Origin: an uncultured Christensenella sp.
GTDB taxonomy: Bacteria; Bacillota; Clostridia; Christensenellales; UBA1242
Reading direction: 5' to 3'
DNA: 19,671 nt
NCBI GenBank assembly: GCA_948471335.1
Contig: CAOKRZ010000009.1
Span: 1-19,671 of the forward strand
In this document: piece after piece, positions 14,232 to 19,671 of the stretch
How positions within the stretch are numbered: the first letter of the stretch is position 1
Layout: the number at the start of each line of letters is the position of its first letter
Translations under genes and position numbers: made by a program
The notes under the pieces: model-generated
The model's input: the letters and a program-made list of their open reading frames with translations, nothing else
What the model was told of the DNA's origin: nothing
Databases searched by the model: none

Positions 14232-16265
14232 TTAGAATCCAAATGGGTTTCTTGGTTTAACTTTAACTCTAAGGTTGTTTCTTGCTTCAATGTCGTAACG
14301 AACTTTCTCAATGTCAAGTGACTTCGCGAGTGAAGCAGGTCTTTCAGCTTTGCTTTTTTCAAGCACTGGAGTGTTCCAGAATGGAGTCATAACTTCTTTC
14401 AAAATTGGCTTTCTAAAAATTTTGGCAATAATCGTGTTTTGCTCAAGTGTTCTAAGTTCAGCTTTATCGATTAGAGGACGACGAGAACGTTGAACGCTTT
14501 TTGAAATTTGTTTGCCGGCATCTTTTTGCTTGTCGTTTGAAGATTCACTTTCTTCCTCATGGAAGACTGTAATTTCACCGCAAGCTTCTGAGAAGGCTTG
14601 AATTGTTGAAGGATCTTCTGAACCCATGAAAAGTTCCATTTGGAAGTTTCCTCGGATGTTTTGCGCTTCTTCGGCGCCATACTTAATGTCAAGCTGTTTG
14701 TATGACTGCAAAACTATTGAGAAGAAAATTCCTCTTGAACGTGAAACTGTAACCATAGTTCCAAAATTGTTGATTGCTGGCATGTTTCCGAACTCGTCGA
14801 GAATGAAGAATACTTGACGTTTAAGTGTTCCTGGTTTGCCTGTTTTTGGGTTAACTGTGCGGTTTGCAATGTCAACAAGGATTTTGTATAGCTGGCTTAT
14901 GCAAAGCACACCGAGAGGGTGACGTTCAGTTTTGTGGTCAGGAATTCTGATAAAGAATGCTGTTGGATGTTCAACAAGATCTTCAAAGTTGACATCTGTT
15001 GAACTTGTCATGTATAAGATTCCGTCATCGTTAAGTGTTGCGCCAAGGGTTGAACCAAGTGTTGCAAGGAAAGATTTTTGAGTACCTGCAGCTGCTCCGC
15101 ATACTGCTGACATAAGGTCATGAACATTTGATTTGATTGGGTCACGTCCTTCTGCATATCTTCCAATAGTGACAAGCTGATTGTCGCCACCAGTAGAATC
15201 TCTCTTCATTGCAATTTTATATAAGTTGAAGAAATTGAATTTTTCTCTTGTCATGCCAAGTTCTGGGTCACGAGAGTCTTCAAGCATGGCTTGCATGATT
15301 CCGAAGATGAAGTCTTGACAACCTGCTGGCCAAACAGGGTCTTTGGCATCTTTTGTCACTGGAATAAGCGCGATTGCGATGTTTCTAAGGTCTGCCTTTG
15401 CTTCGTCTTCAAGTTGAGCTTTTCTTGCTTCAAGTTCTTTTTTCAAGATGTCGTTGTTTGGGAAAGCTTTTCCTTCAAAGCCGAACCATGTCTCACCATA
15501 AGTACAGCCGTTAAGCTCTTCTTCTGTGAACTTTTTGTATCCCATAGTCTCAGGAGTGCAGTTTGAAAATTTCTTAACTTCTTTTGCAAGGTTGTTTGCT
15601 CTTTCATAAAGGTCGTAAGCTGGCTCCATTGGGTTCCACTTAGCTGATGAGAAAGGGTCGTTAAGGTCAAGAACCACAACATTGTATCCCTCTTTTCTAA
15701 GTGCGTCAGCATTGTCAGCGTAAAGTTCACCTTTAGGGTCTGTCATAACCATACTTGGCTTTTCGCCGGTGTGAGAAAGAATTCTTACTGTTGGGTTGGC
15801 GAAGATTTGAGTTTTACCAACACCAGTTGTTCCAAGCACAAGTGTGTGTGTTTCATATTTCATTGAAACTTCATATCTTCCGTTGACCATCTTGAATCTG
15901 AATGGGAAACCCACCTTGCTTGTGATCGAAGGAAGTTGAGTCCATGTTGAAGAGGTGAGGTCTTTGTCAGACTTAAGTTTGTCAATTGTCATGAATGAAG
16001 AGTCATGCGCAATTTCAAACTTTTCACCTGTTGCAGTTTCACCTTGATTTTTCTTCTTTTCTTTTTTCTTTTTTGGTTTAAATAGATATGCAAACACGCA
16101 ACCTAAAATAAAACCAACTCCAAGTCCCGCCAAGGTTAAAGTGTTTGTAAGTGCACTCACAAATCCTGCGCCCGTATTTTGTGAATATGATATCCCAAAA
16201 CCTGCTGCAAATCCGAGTATGGTGCAAATTAAAATGAAAATTAAAGGTTTCTTAATCTTCTTCAT
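14232..16265 (-). CDS. VirD4/TraG-type type IV coupling ATPase
   Basis: A 677-residue protein. Two N-terminal membrane segments (about 7-27 and 41-62) and a Lys-rich turn precede a cytoplasmic RecA-like ATPase: Walker A GTTGVGKT (145-152), the family motif DPKGELY (176-182) and Walker B FFILDEFGNMP (486-496), then VLQSYKQL. These are features of the VirD4/TraG family, whose hexamers deliver DNA or protein substrates to type IV secretion channels. The start ATG is preceded by AAAGGAGA on the minus strand. No relaxase, VirB4, VirB6 or pilus gene lies in the window, so either its partners are elsewhere or this is a stand-alone homologue with another role. Confidence 0.93.
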   Translation of the reverse strand: MKKIKKPLIFILICTILGFAAGFGISYSQNTGAGFVSALTNTLTLAGLGVGFILGCVFAYLFKPKKKKEKKKNQGETATGEKFEIAHDSSFMTIDKLKSDKDLTSSTWTQLPSITSKVGFPFRFKMVNGRYEVSMKYETHTLVLGTTGVGKTQIFANPTVRILSHTGEKPSMVMTDPKGELYADNADALRKEGYNVVVLDLNDPFSSAKWNPMEPAYDLYERANNLAKEVKKFSNCTPETMGYKKFTEEELNGCTYGETWFGFEGKAFPNNDILKKELEARKAQLEDEAKADLRNIAIALIPVTKDAKDPVWPAGCQDFIFGIMQAMLEDSRDPELGMTREKFNFFNLYKIAMKRDSTGGDNQLVTIGRYAEGRDPIKSNVHDLMSAVCGAAAGTQKSFLATLGSTLGATLNDDGILYMTSSTDVNFEDLVEHPTAFFIRIPDHKTERHPLGVLCISQLYKILVDIANRTVNPKTGKPGTLKRQVFFILDEFGNMPAINNFGTMVTVSRSRGIFFSIVLQSYKQLDIKYGAEEAQNIRGNFQMELFMGSEDPSTIQAFSEACGEITVFHEEESESSNDKQKDAGKQISKSVQRSRRPLIDKAELRTLEQNTIIAKIFRKPILKEVMTPFWNTPVLEKSKAERPASLAKSLDIEKVRYDIEARNNLRVKVKPRNPFGF

Positions 16266-16283
16266 ATAATCTCCTTTATATAT

Positions 16284-16312
16284 AAAATATCACATTAATA
16301 TAAAAAATACAA
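16284..16312 (-). promoter_or_regulatory. Possible promoter of the coupling-protein gene
   Basis: On the minus strand: TTGTAT, a 17-bp spacer, and TATTTT preceded by extended TGA. The fit to consensus is modest. Confidence 0.4.
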
Positions 16313-16377
16313 AACATTTCGGCATTTTTCTTTTGAAAGAAAGAAATTTTTGTATTTGTGTTACATCTCTTTTTAAG

Positions 16378-16406
16378 TTGATTTTTAATGAAACTTGTTG
16401 TATAAT
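16378..16406 (+). promoter_or_regulatory. Promoter of the tRNA-Arg(TCG) locus
   Basis: TTGATT (16378-16383), a 17-bp spacer, TATAAT (16401-16406). It lies just before the decayed tRNA copy and probably also drives the intact tRNA, which has no clear promoter of its own. Confidence 0.7.
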
Positions 16407-16422
16407 GACTTTGTTAAATCAT

Positions 16423-16495
16423 GCTCTCGTGGCGAGAATGGATAGCACAATGGTCTTCGGAGAGAGTGTGTGAGGGGGGCCTCTTTCCAAAAATT
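16423..16495 (+). pseudogene. Decayed tRNA-Arg copy
   Basis: The first ~40 nt align with the intact tRNA-Arg(TCG) downstream: GCTCTCG against GCTCCCG, AATGGATAGCACA against AATGGATATCACA, and an identical GTCTTCGGA containing anticodon TCG. The anticodon stem cannot pair (ATGGT against GAGAG), there is no T-arm, and the 3' acceptor strand and CCA are absent. An alternative pairing GCTCTC/GAGAGT (16423-16428 with 16462-16467) is possible. It is best read as a tandem tRNA-Arg duplicate that has decayed from the 3' side. Confidence 0.7.
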
Positions 16496-16510
16496 CTGAA
16501 AATTTAATAT

Positions 16511-16585
16511 GCTCCCGTAGTGAAATGGATATCACATTTGTCTTCGGAACAAAGGTCTCGGGTTCAAATCCTGACGGGAGCACCA
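16511..16585 (+). tRNA. tRNA-Arg (anticodon TCG)
   Basis: Full cloverleaf: acceptor GCTCCCG/CGGGAGC, D-stem GTGA/TCAC, anticodon stem TTTGT/ACAAA with loop CTTCGGA (anticodon TCG, reading CGA), T-arm TCGGG-TTCAAAT-CCTGA, discriminator A and encoded CCA (16583-16585). All stems pair. It marks the left edge of the accessory region to its right. Confidence 0.95.
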
Positions 16586-16610
16586 AATATATTGTATAAA
16601 AAGTCTTTTT
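16585..16610 (+). repeat. tRNA-adjacent copy of the repeat tail motif
   Basis: The 26 nt starting at the last base of CCA match the right end of repeat R1 (17417-17442) at 23 of 26 positions; both contain ATAAAAAGTCTTTTT. AAAAAG/CTTTTT can fold only weakly, so terminator function is uncertain. Confidence 0.65.
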
Positions 16611-16634
16611 GAATTTAAAACGTAAGGTGGTATT

Positions 16635-17264
16635 ATGAATAAAATTATAGAAAAATATATGACATTACAACTTAGCACTAAGCAATTTATTGATGAAATA
16701 AATCACAATAAAGATTTATTTAATGAAATAAAAGGCTATCTCCCTACAGAAAAAACGATTGATGACGATAAATGGAAGGGTTTTGTTTATGCATTGTCTT
16801 TAAGAACGCATGGATACGACTTAAGTCAAATTATAAAGTATAACTTTTCTAATGGTTCTAACCCATCAGGCAAAAGCACAATGTACAATTTTTTCTACAA
16901 AATTCTACAAGCGAATGGATTTAATTTTGAATATAAGCCTTTTTATAAGGAAAGATATATGCTACTCATGGATATTTTGCCTAACTATATTGGTGGAGAC
17001 GAAGCAGAAATATATATAGACACCTTTATTGACAATTTGGAACCAAATACCACAGAGAGCAAAAAGAAAAAACAGATTAAAGAGTTTATTAAAAAAGAAT
17101 TTGTTTGTGAAAAGAAAAAACCTACTTGGATACAAGAACCAGAATGGCCAGTTGCAGATAAACCATTAAAGTTTATTTCGCAATCAAAAAATGGTAATTG
17201 TTGCAAATATTTATTTGAAGATGTCTCTACGGGAGTAAAAAAGGAGATTGAACAATCTTTATAG
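16635..17264 (+). CDS. Hypothetical protein, first gene after tRNA-Arg(TCG)
   Basis: A 209-residue soluble protein with ribosome site AAGGTGG before ATG 16635. The family is not recognised. The N-terminal two-thirds is helical with many Lys and Tyr; a Lys-rich stretch (SKKKKQIKEFIKKEF, about 145-159) leads to a C-terminal strand-rich module beginning PTWIQEPEWPVADKPLKFIS and ending with EIEQSL. That module resembles small C-terminal domains in some bacterial immunity-type and hypothetical proteins, as far as I can recall. Seven of 15 leucine codons are TTA by hand count, unlike the neighbouring chromosomal genes. Repeat R1 begins right after its stop codon. Confidence 0.75.
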   Translation: MNKIIEKYMTLQLSTKQFIDEINHNKDLFNEIKGYLPTEKTIDDDKWKGFVYALSLRTHGYDLSQIIKYNFSNGSNPSGKSTMYNFFYKILQANGFNFEYKPFYKERYMLLMDILPNYIGGDEAEIYIDTFIDNLEPNTTESKKKKQIKEFIKKEFVCEKKKPTWIQEPEWPVADKPLKFISQSKNGNCCKYLFEDVSTGVKKEIEQSL

Positions 17265-17448
17265 ATTTGATTTTCGCAAAATCAAAACTTCGTCGCAAAA
17301 TCAAAGTTTGATTATTTTTTGATTTATTTTGATTATTTTTGATTTTTAGACTAAAAATTGGCGTCGCAAAATCAAAACTGAAAAATCAAAAAAAAGACTT
17401 TGCTGTTAGTTGACACAAATATATGCAATAAAAAGTCTTTTTTGGAGG
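17265..17448 (+). repeat. Intergenic repeat R1
   Basis: About 180 bp, strongly similar to 17818-18000 along its whole length. It opens with a perfect hairpin TTTGATTTT-CGC-AAAATCAAA (17266-17286). Variants of CGTCGCAAAATCAAA and TTTGATT then recur in both orientations, with TTTTTAG-A-CTAAAAA near 17342-17357. It closes with a long-range stem AAAAAAGACTTT/AAAGTCTTTTTT (17390-17401, 17432-17443) enclosing TGTTAGTTGACA. GGAGG of the next gene follows within one base of the T-run. No open frame is present. Confidence 0.85.
17390..17443 (+). promoter_or_regulatory. Leader hairpin with T-tract before the papain-fold gene
   Basis: A 12-bp stem ends in TTTTTT one base before GGAGG (17444-17448). The form is that of an intrinsic terminator placed directly upstream of a ribosome site, and so could act as an attenuator. 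It may instead simply terminate the upstream gene. The loop carries a TTGACA (17410-17415) without a matching -10. Confidence 0.45.
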
Positions 17449-17454
17449 TGACTT

Positions 17455-17823
17455 TTGAAGATAATAAAAATGCCAGAGGCAAAATCGTGTTCGATTTGCT
17501 GTATAGCGATGTTGTCAAACATTACATATAAATCAGCTATTGAAAGAATTTTTGGCGAAAATACTCCTAAACGACTCTCAATGAATTTCATTGAAATGGA
17601 AAATGCACTTAATAAGGTAGGATTGAAAACCAATAGATTAAATAGTTTCCCTAGCGAGCCTTCTTTCAATTTGCTTTGTCAGTGCAGAAGTAAGAGTCGT
17701 AGATTTTGGCATTACATAGTGTATGATAAACAAAGAAATATTTTCCTAGATCCTATGCCTGATGAATGGCCATTAGACGATTATATAATTTCTAAATGTA
17801 TTGAAATTGTTGGTAAAATTTGA
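17455..17823 (+). CDS. Small papain-fold (C39-like) cysteine-protease-like protein
   Basis: 122 residues from TTG 17455, supported by GGAGG 6 nt upstream. The later ATG (17470) would lie only a few residues before the Cys motif. The layout is that of a minimal C39-like papain fold: C12 in KSCSICCIAML at the head of the first helix, H86 in WHYIVYD and D99 in FLDP. C39 peptidases normally have DCG at the nucleophile; here it is SCS, and C15 and C16 follow, so activity is uncertain. There is no signal peptide and no ABC-transporter domain. It lies between two copies of the repeat, and its TGA stop codon is inside the first hairpin of R2. Confidence 0.75.
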   Translation: MKIIKMPEAKSCSICCIAMLSNITYKSAIERIFGENTPKRLSMNFIEMENALNKVGLKTNRLNSFPSEPSFNLLCQCRSKSRRFWHYIVYDKQRNIFLDPMPDEWPLDDYIISKCIEIVGKI

Positions 17824-18000
17824 TTTTCGCAAAATCAAAAATTCGTCGCGAAATCAAACTTTGATTATATTTTTGATTTATTTTGATTTTTTTGATTTTT
17901 ATGCTAAAATTTAGTTGTCGCAAAATCAAAAGTGAGAAATCAAAAAAAACGACTTTGTTGTCAGTTGACACAAGTGTATACACACCAAAGTCTTTTTTGG
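17818..18000 (+). repeat. Intergenic repeat R2
   Basis: Second copy of R1, roughly 80% identical by eye. It has the same opening hairpin TTTGATTTT-CGC-AAAATCAAA (17819-17839), the same order of CGCAAAATC and TTTGATT units, and the same closing stem, here GACTTTG/CAAAGTC plus A-run and T-run (17942-17957, 17986-17998) with an extra C. The inner TGTCAGTTGACA (17959-17970) pairs better than in R1. GGAAG follows the T-run. The upstream gene's stop codon overlaps its start. Confidence 0.85.
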
Positions 18001-18009
18001 AAGAAATAA

Positions 18010-18282
18010 ATGTTATCAACAATCATTTCAGAATTGATAGTGAAGGATATAGAAGCAAATATCACATTTTTTGTTGATAATTTTAACTTCATTATCAAGC
18101 AAAAAGAAATTGTAAATGAAAAGATTAAATTTGTTGAACTGTCAAATGGAGGAAATTCGCTATATTTGCAAGCTCTTGAATTTCCAAGATTTACAACAAA
18201 ACTCAGTTCATCAAATTTAATTTTATTTCAATTGCAGATATCAAAGGTTTTGGTCTGGACGGTGAGTTTAGCGCCGATATAA
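18010..18282 (+). pseudogene. Truncated VOC/glyoxalase-family gene
   Basis: The frame from ATG 18010 (ribosome site GGAAG) encodes ISELIVKDIEANITFFVDNF, then SNGGNSLYLQALE and SSNLILFQ, the typical first half of a VOC-superfamily (glyoxalase/bleomycin-resistance-like) protein. A complete member has about 115-130 residues with a second metal-binding half. Here family resemblance ends after about residue 78, and the frame runs 12 further unrelated codons to a stop at 18280-18282. Those codons are out-of-frame reading of another gene's 3' end, so the gene appears cut off by a recombination junction near 18235. A short functional product cannot be excluded. Confidence 0.65.
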
Positions 18283-18359
18283 AGATTGCTGAAATTTCAA
18301 AGAAAGAAATGCTGCAAAACGTTGCTGAATTTGTGAAGTTCGGGATAAAGTTAAAATAA
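18180..18359 (+). pseudogene. 3' remnant of an unidentified gene
   Basis: A second frame is open from 18180 to TAA 18357-18359 and reads as ordinary protein from about 18234: ISIADIKGFGLDGEFSADIK, then KKEMLQNVAEFVKFG. It has no start codon or ribosome site of its own before ATG 18309. Its 5' part has evidently been replaced by the accessory region, so the right edge of that region lies at about 18230-18240. The family is not recognised. Confidence 0.55.
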
Positions 18360-18377
18360 AAAAGTTGAGGAAAAAAT

Positions 18378-18809
18378 ATGCAAAATTTTGGAATGAGTAT
18401 GTTATGGTTTTGGGTGTGCTACATTTTGGTGACTCTTGTTGGAATGCTGCACACAATTTTCAATATTACAGTGCTTCATATGAAGTCTATGAAAGATAGC
18501 CCAGGAATGGGTGAAGGGTATGAAAAAACAAAGCCATGGCATCCGCTTTATAACATCATTTTGTTTTCACTTTTTGGATGGTTTTACATGAACGGTCTTT
18601 CAAATCCTTCAATCAAAGAGGCCTTTATCACTGGCGCAATTTGGGCTGGTATCTGCATTGTGTTTGATCTTTTTGGGTGGGTTCTAATAAAGCATCCATG
18701 GAGTTTAAGCTTCAAAGGTTTCTATATTGATTATCAGCCTTGGATAACTCTTGTTTACCTTGCAATCTTTCTTGGACCAGTGATTGGCTTTGCATTTACA
18801 CTTATTTAA
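18378..18809 (+). CDS. Four-helix membrane protein, unknown function
   Basis: 143 residues with GAGG before ATG 18378. Four hydrophobic segments are visible: about 7-31, 56-73, 83-104 and 121-142. A polar loop between the first two contains MKSMKDSPGMGEGYEKTKPWHP, and HPW and DYQPW lie before the last helix. No enzyme or transporter motif is recognised. It follows the gene remnant by 18 bp and may once have been the second gene of its operon. Confidence 0.75.
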   Translation: MQNFGMSMLWFWVCYILVTLVGMLHTIFNITVLHMKSMKDSPGMGEGYEKTKPWHPLYNIILFSLFGWFYMNGLSNPSIKEAFITGAIWAGICIVFDLFGWVLIKHPWSLSFKGFYIDYQPWITLVYLAIFLGPVIGFAFTLI

Positions 18810-18863
18810 CTGATAAAATTAAACAATTTTTTTCAATTTTTCATGCATTTATTGTTCAAAAAA

Positions 18864-18892
18864 TAGACAAAACCGCATAAATTTGTTATAAT
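18864..18892 (+). promoter_or_regulatory. Promoter of the small membrane protein gene
   Basis: TAGACA (18864-18869), a 17-bp spacer, TATAAT (18887-18892) with extended TGT. One of the best matches in the window. Confidence 0.8.
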
Positions 18893-18944
18893 TATGGCTG
18901 AAGAAATGGAAATTTCTATCGAGAATTTAATAGGAGGGTTGAAA

Positions 18945-19214
18945 ATGACTGATGTAGAGAAGGATGAAATCAAAAACTTACCATCAAAATATAGACCACT
19001 TGGCGCTTGGAAGTTGTTTGGTTATCAAATCTTGTTTGCTCTTCCACTTGTAGGGTTCATCTGCGCAATTGTTTTTGCTTTTAACAACAACAACATTGTT
19101 AGACGCAGTTATGCAAGATCTTATTTCTGTGGACTTCTTATTGCGGGCATCTTTTTCGCGATAATCTTGGTTATCGCAATTGCAACTGGTCTGTTTGCAG
19201 CTGCCAGAGCATAA
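18945..19214 (+). CDS. Small two-helix membrane protein
   Basis: 89 residues from ATG 18945, chosen for TAGGAGGG just upstream. The in-frame ATG at 18894 lies 1 bp after the -10 element and would precede the transcription start. A short polar N-terminus (EIKNLPSKYRPLGAWKLFGY) leads to two membrane helices (about 24-44 and 60-85) joined by NNNNIVRRSYARSYF. I cannot assign a function. It has its own promoter and a strong terminator. Confidence 0.75.
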   Translation: MTDVEKDEIKNLPSKYRPLGAWKLFGYQILFALPLVGFICAIVFAFNNNNIVRRSYARSYFCGLLIAGIFFAIILVIAIATGLFAAARA

Positions 19215-19227
19215 ATATTTAAAAAGT

Positions 19228-19257
19228 AACCTTATCGAGAAGATAAGGTTTTTTATT
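19228..19257 (+). terminator. Strong rho-independent terminator
   Basis: AACCTTATC (19228-19236), loop GAGAA, GATAAGGTT (19242-19250), followed by TTTTATTT. Nothing further is recognised between here and the promoter at 19374. Confidence 0.92.
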
Positions 19258-19374
19258 TAAAAAATCTAAGTCGTAAAGATGGAAAAGTTTGTCGTATTTT
19301 CTGAAAAATCAGTTTCAGTTGAGATCTTCTGAACTTGAAAAAATTAAAATAAGAAAGAAAGTTTGTTTATTTCT

Positions 19375-19402
19375 TTGCATATCATTCTTTTTATGATATA
19401 CT
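19375..19402 (+). promoter_or_regulatory. Promoter of the degV-family gene
   Basis: TTGCAT (19375-19380), a 16-bp spacer, TATACT (19397-19402) with extended TGA. Confidence 0.7.
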
Positions 19403-19425
19403 AATTTTAATTATTAGGAGAAATT

Positions 19426-19671
19426 ATGTTAAGATTATTGGTAGATTCTGGCAGCAGCATTAAGATGGATGAAAGAGAAAAATATAATATTGAGCTTATT
19501 CCGCTTAAGATTCTTTTGGGCGAAGTTGAATATTTGGATGGAGTGGATTTAAGCTTTGATGTTTTTTATAAAGCGCTTATTGAAGAAAAGATTTTCCCAA
19601 AGACTTCACTTCCAAATCTTGGGGATCTTGAAGAGCTTGTTACAAAGTACACTCAAAAGGGTGACGATGTT
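19426..19671 (+). CDS. DegV-family fatty-acid-binding protein, 3' end outside window
   Basis: The first 82 residues are seen (ATG 19426, ribosome site TTAGGAGAA); the frame is still open at the window edge. The pattern is that of the DegV N-terminal domain: LLVDSGSSI near the start, YNIELIPLKILLGEVEYLDG, then FYKALIEEKIFPKTSLPN, equivalent to the family's kTSxPs motif. DegV proteins bind a fatty acid (FakB-type members present it to the kinase FakA as substrate). TSLPN in place of TSxPS is a mild variation. Full-length family members have about 280 residues. Confidence 0.9.
   Translation, partial: MLRLLVDSGSSIKMDEREKYNIELIPLKILLGEVEYLDGVDLSFDVFYKALIEEKIFPKTSLPNLGDLEELVTKYTQKGDDV

Noticed and set aside
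17265..17448. Classical integron attC site
   Set aside because: I could not find paired RYYYAAC/GTTRRRY core sites, and no IntI gene is in the window; only the layout is cassette-like.
17265..18000. CRISPR array
   Set aside because: Repeat units are irregular, in both orientations and without uniform spacers, and no cas gene is present.
18894..18947. Upstream start for the 89-residue membrane protein
   Set aside because: ATG 18894 lies 1 bp past the -10 hexamer, before the expected transcription start; ATG 18945 has a strong ribosome site.

Overview
The window reads as chromosome of a low-GC, probably uncultured Bacillota (Clostridia-type) bacterium. Supporting signs are AT-rich genes with strong GGAGG-type ribosome sites, many TGnTATAAT-like promoters, a Spo0A-type DNA-binding domain, EngB, a DegV-family protein, and tRNA genes with encoded CCA. 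No species can be named from the sequence alone.

Layout, left to right. (1) Positions 2-5452 hold the 3' 1816 codons of a giant secreted-type beta-rich protein. It is followed 23 bp later by a two-HKD cardiolipin synthase. (2) Positions 6976-7443 hold a tRNA-Arg(ACG) locus in which one complete tRNA lies between a 5' tRNA fragment and a 3' tRNA fragment, with hairpin-rich debris between them. (3) Positions 7495-11789 hold an HD-domain phosphohydrolase-like gene with AT-rich codon use, a Nudix protein, a receiver-less Spo0A C-terminal domain protein, a possible SecB-like protein, EngB, and an overlapping RlmD/TrmA-family RNA methyltransferase. (4) Positions 11817-14190 hold a Sel1-like protein, a convergent hypothetical gene, a transglutaminase-fold protein and a small downstream gene. 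(5) Positions 14232-16265 (minus strand) encode a lone VirD4/TraG-type coupling ATPase. (6) Positions 16378-18359 form a small accessory region beginning at tRNA-Arg(TCG). A decayed tRNA-Arg copy precedes the real tRNA. Three genes follow in tandem (unknown 209 aa; papain-fold 122 aa; truncated VOC protein). About 180-bp, hairpin-rich repeats separate them, beginning at or just inside the 3' end of each upstream gene and ending with a T-tract at the next gene's ribosome site. (7) Positions 18378-19671 hold two small membrane proteins and the 5' end of a degV-family gene.

The most unusual region is (6). Gene-plus-repeat units lie next to a tRNA gene, and the tail motif of the repeats also occurs immediately after the tRNA CCA. 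This resembles a cassette array or a repeatedly used integration site, but no recombinase gene is visible. Both tRNA-Arg loci carry decayed tRNA copies and both are followed by genes with foreign-looking codon use.
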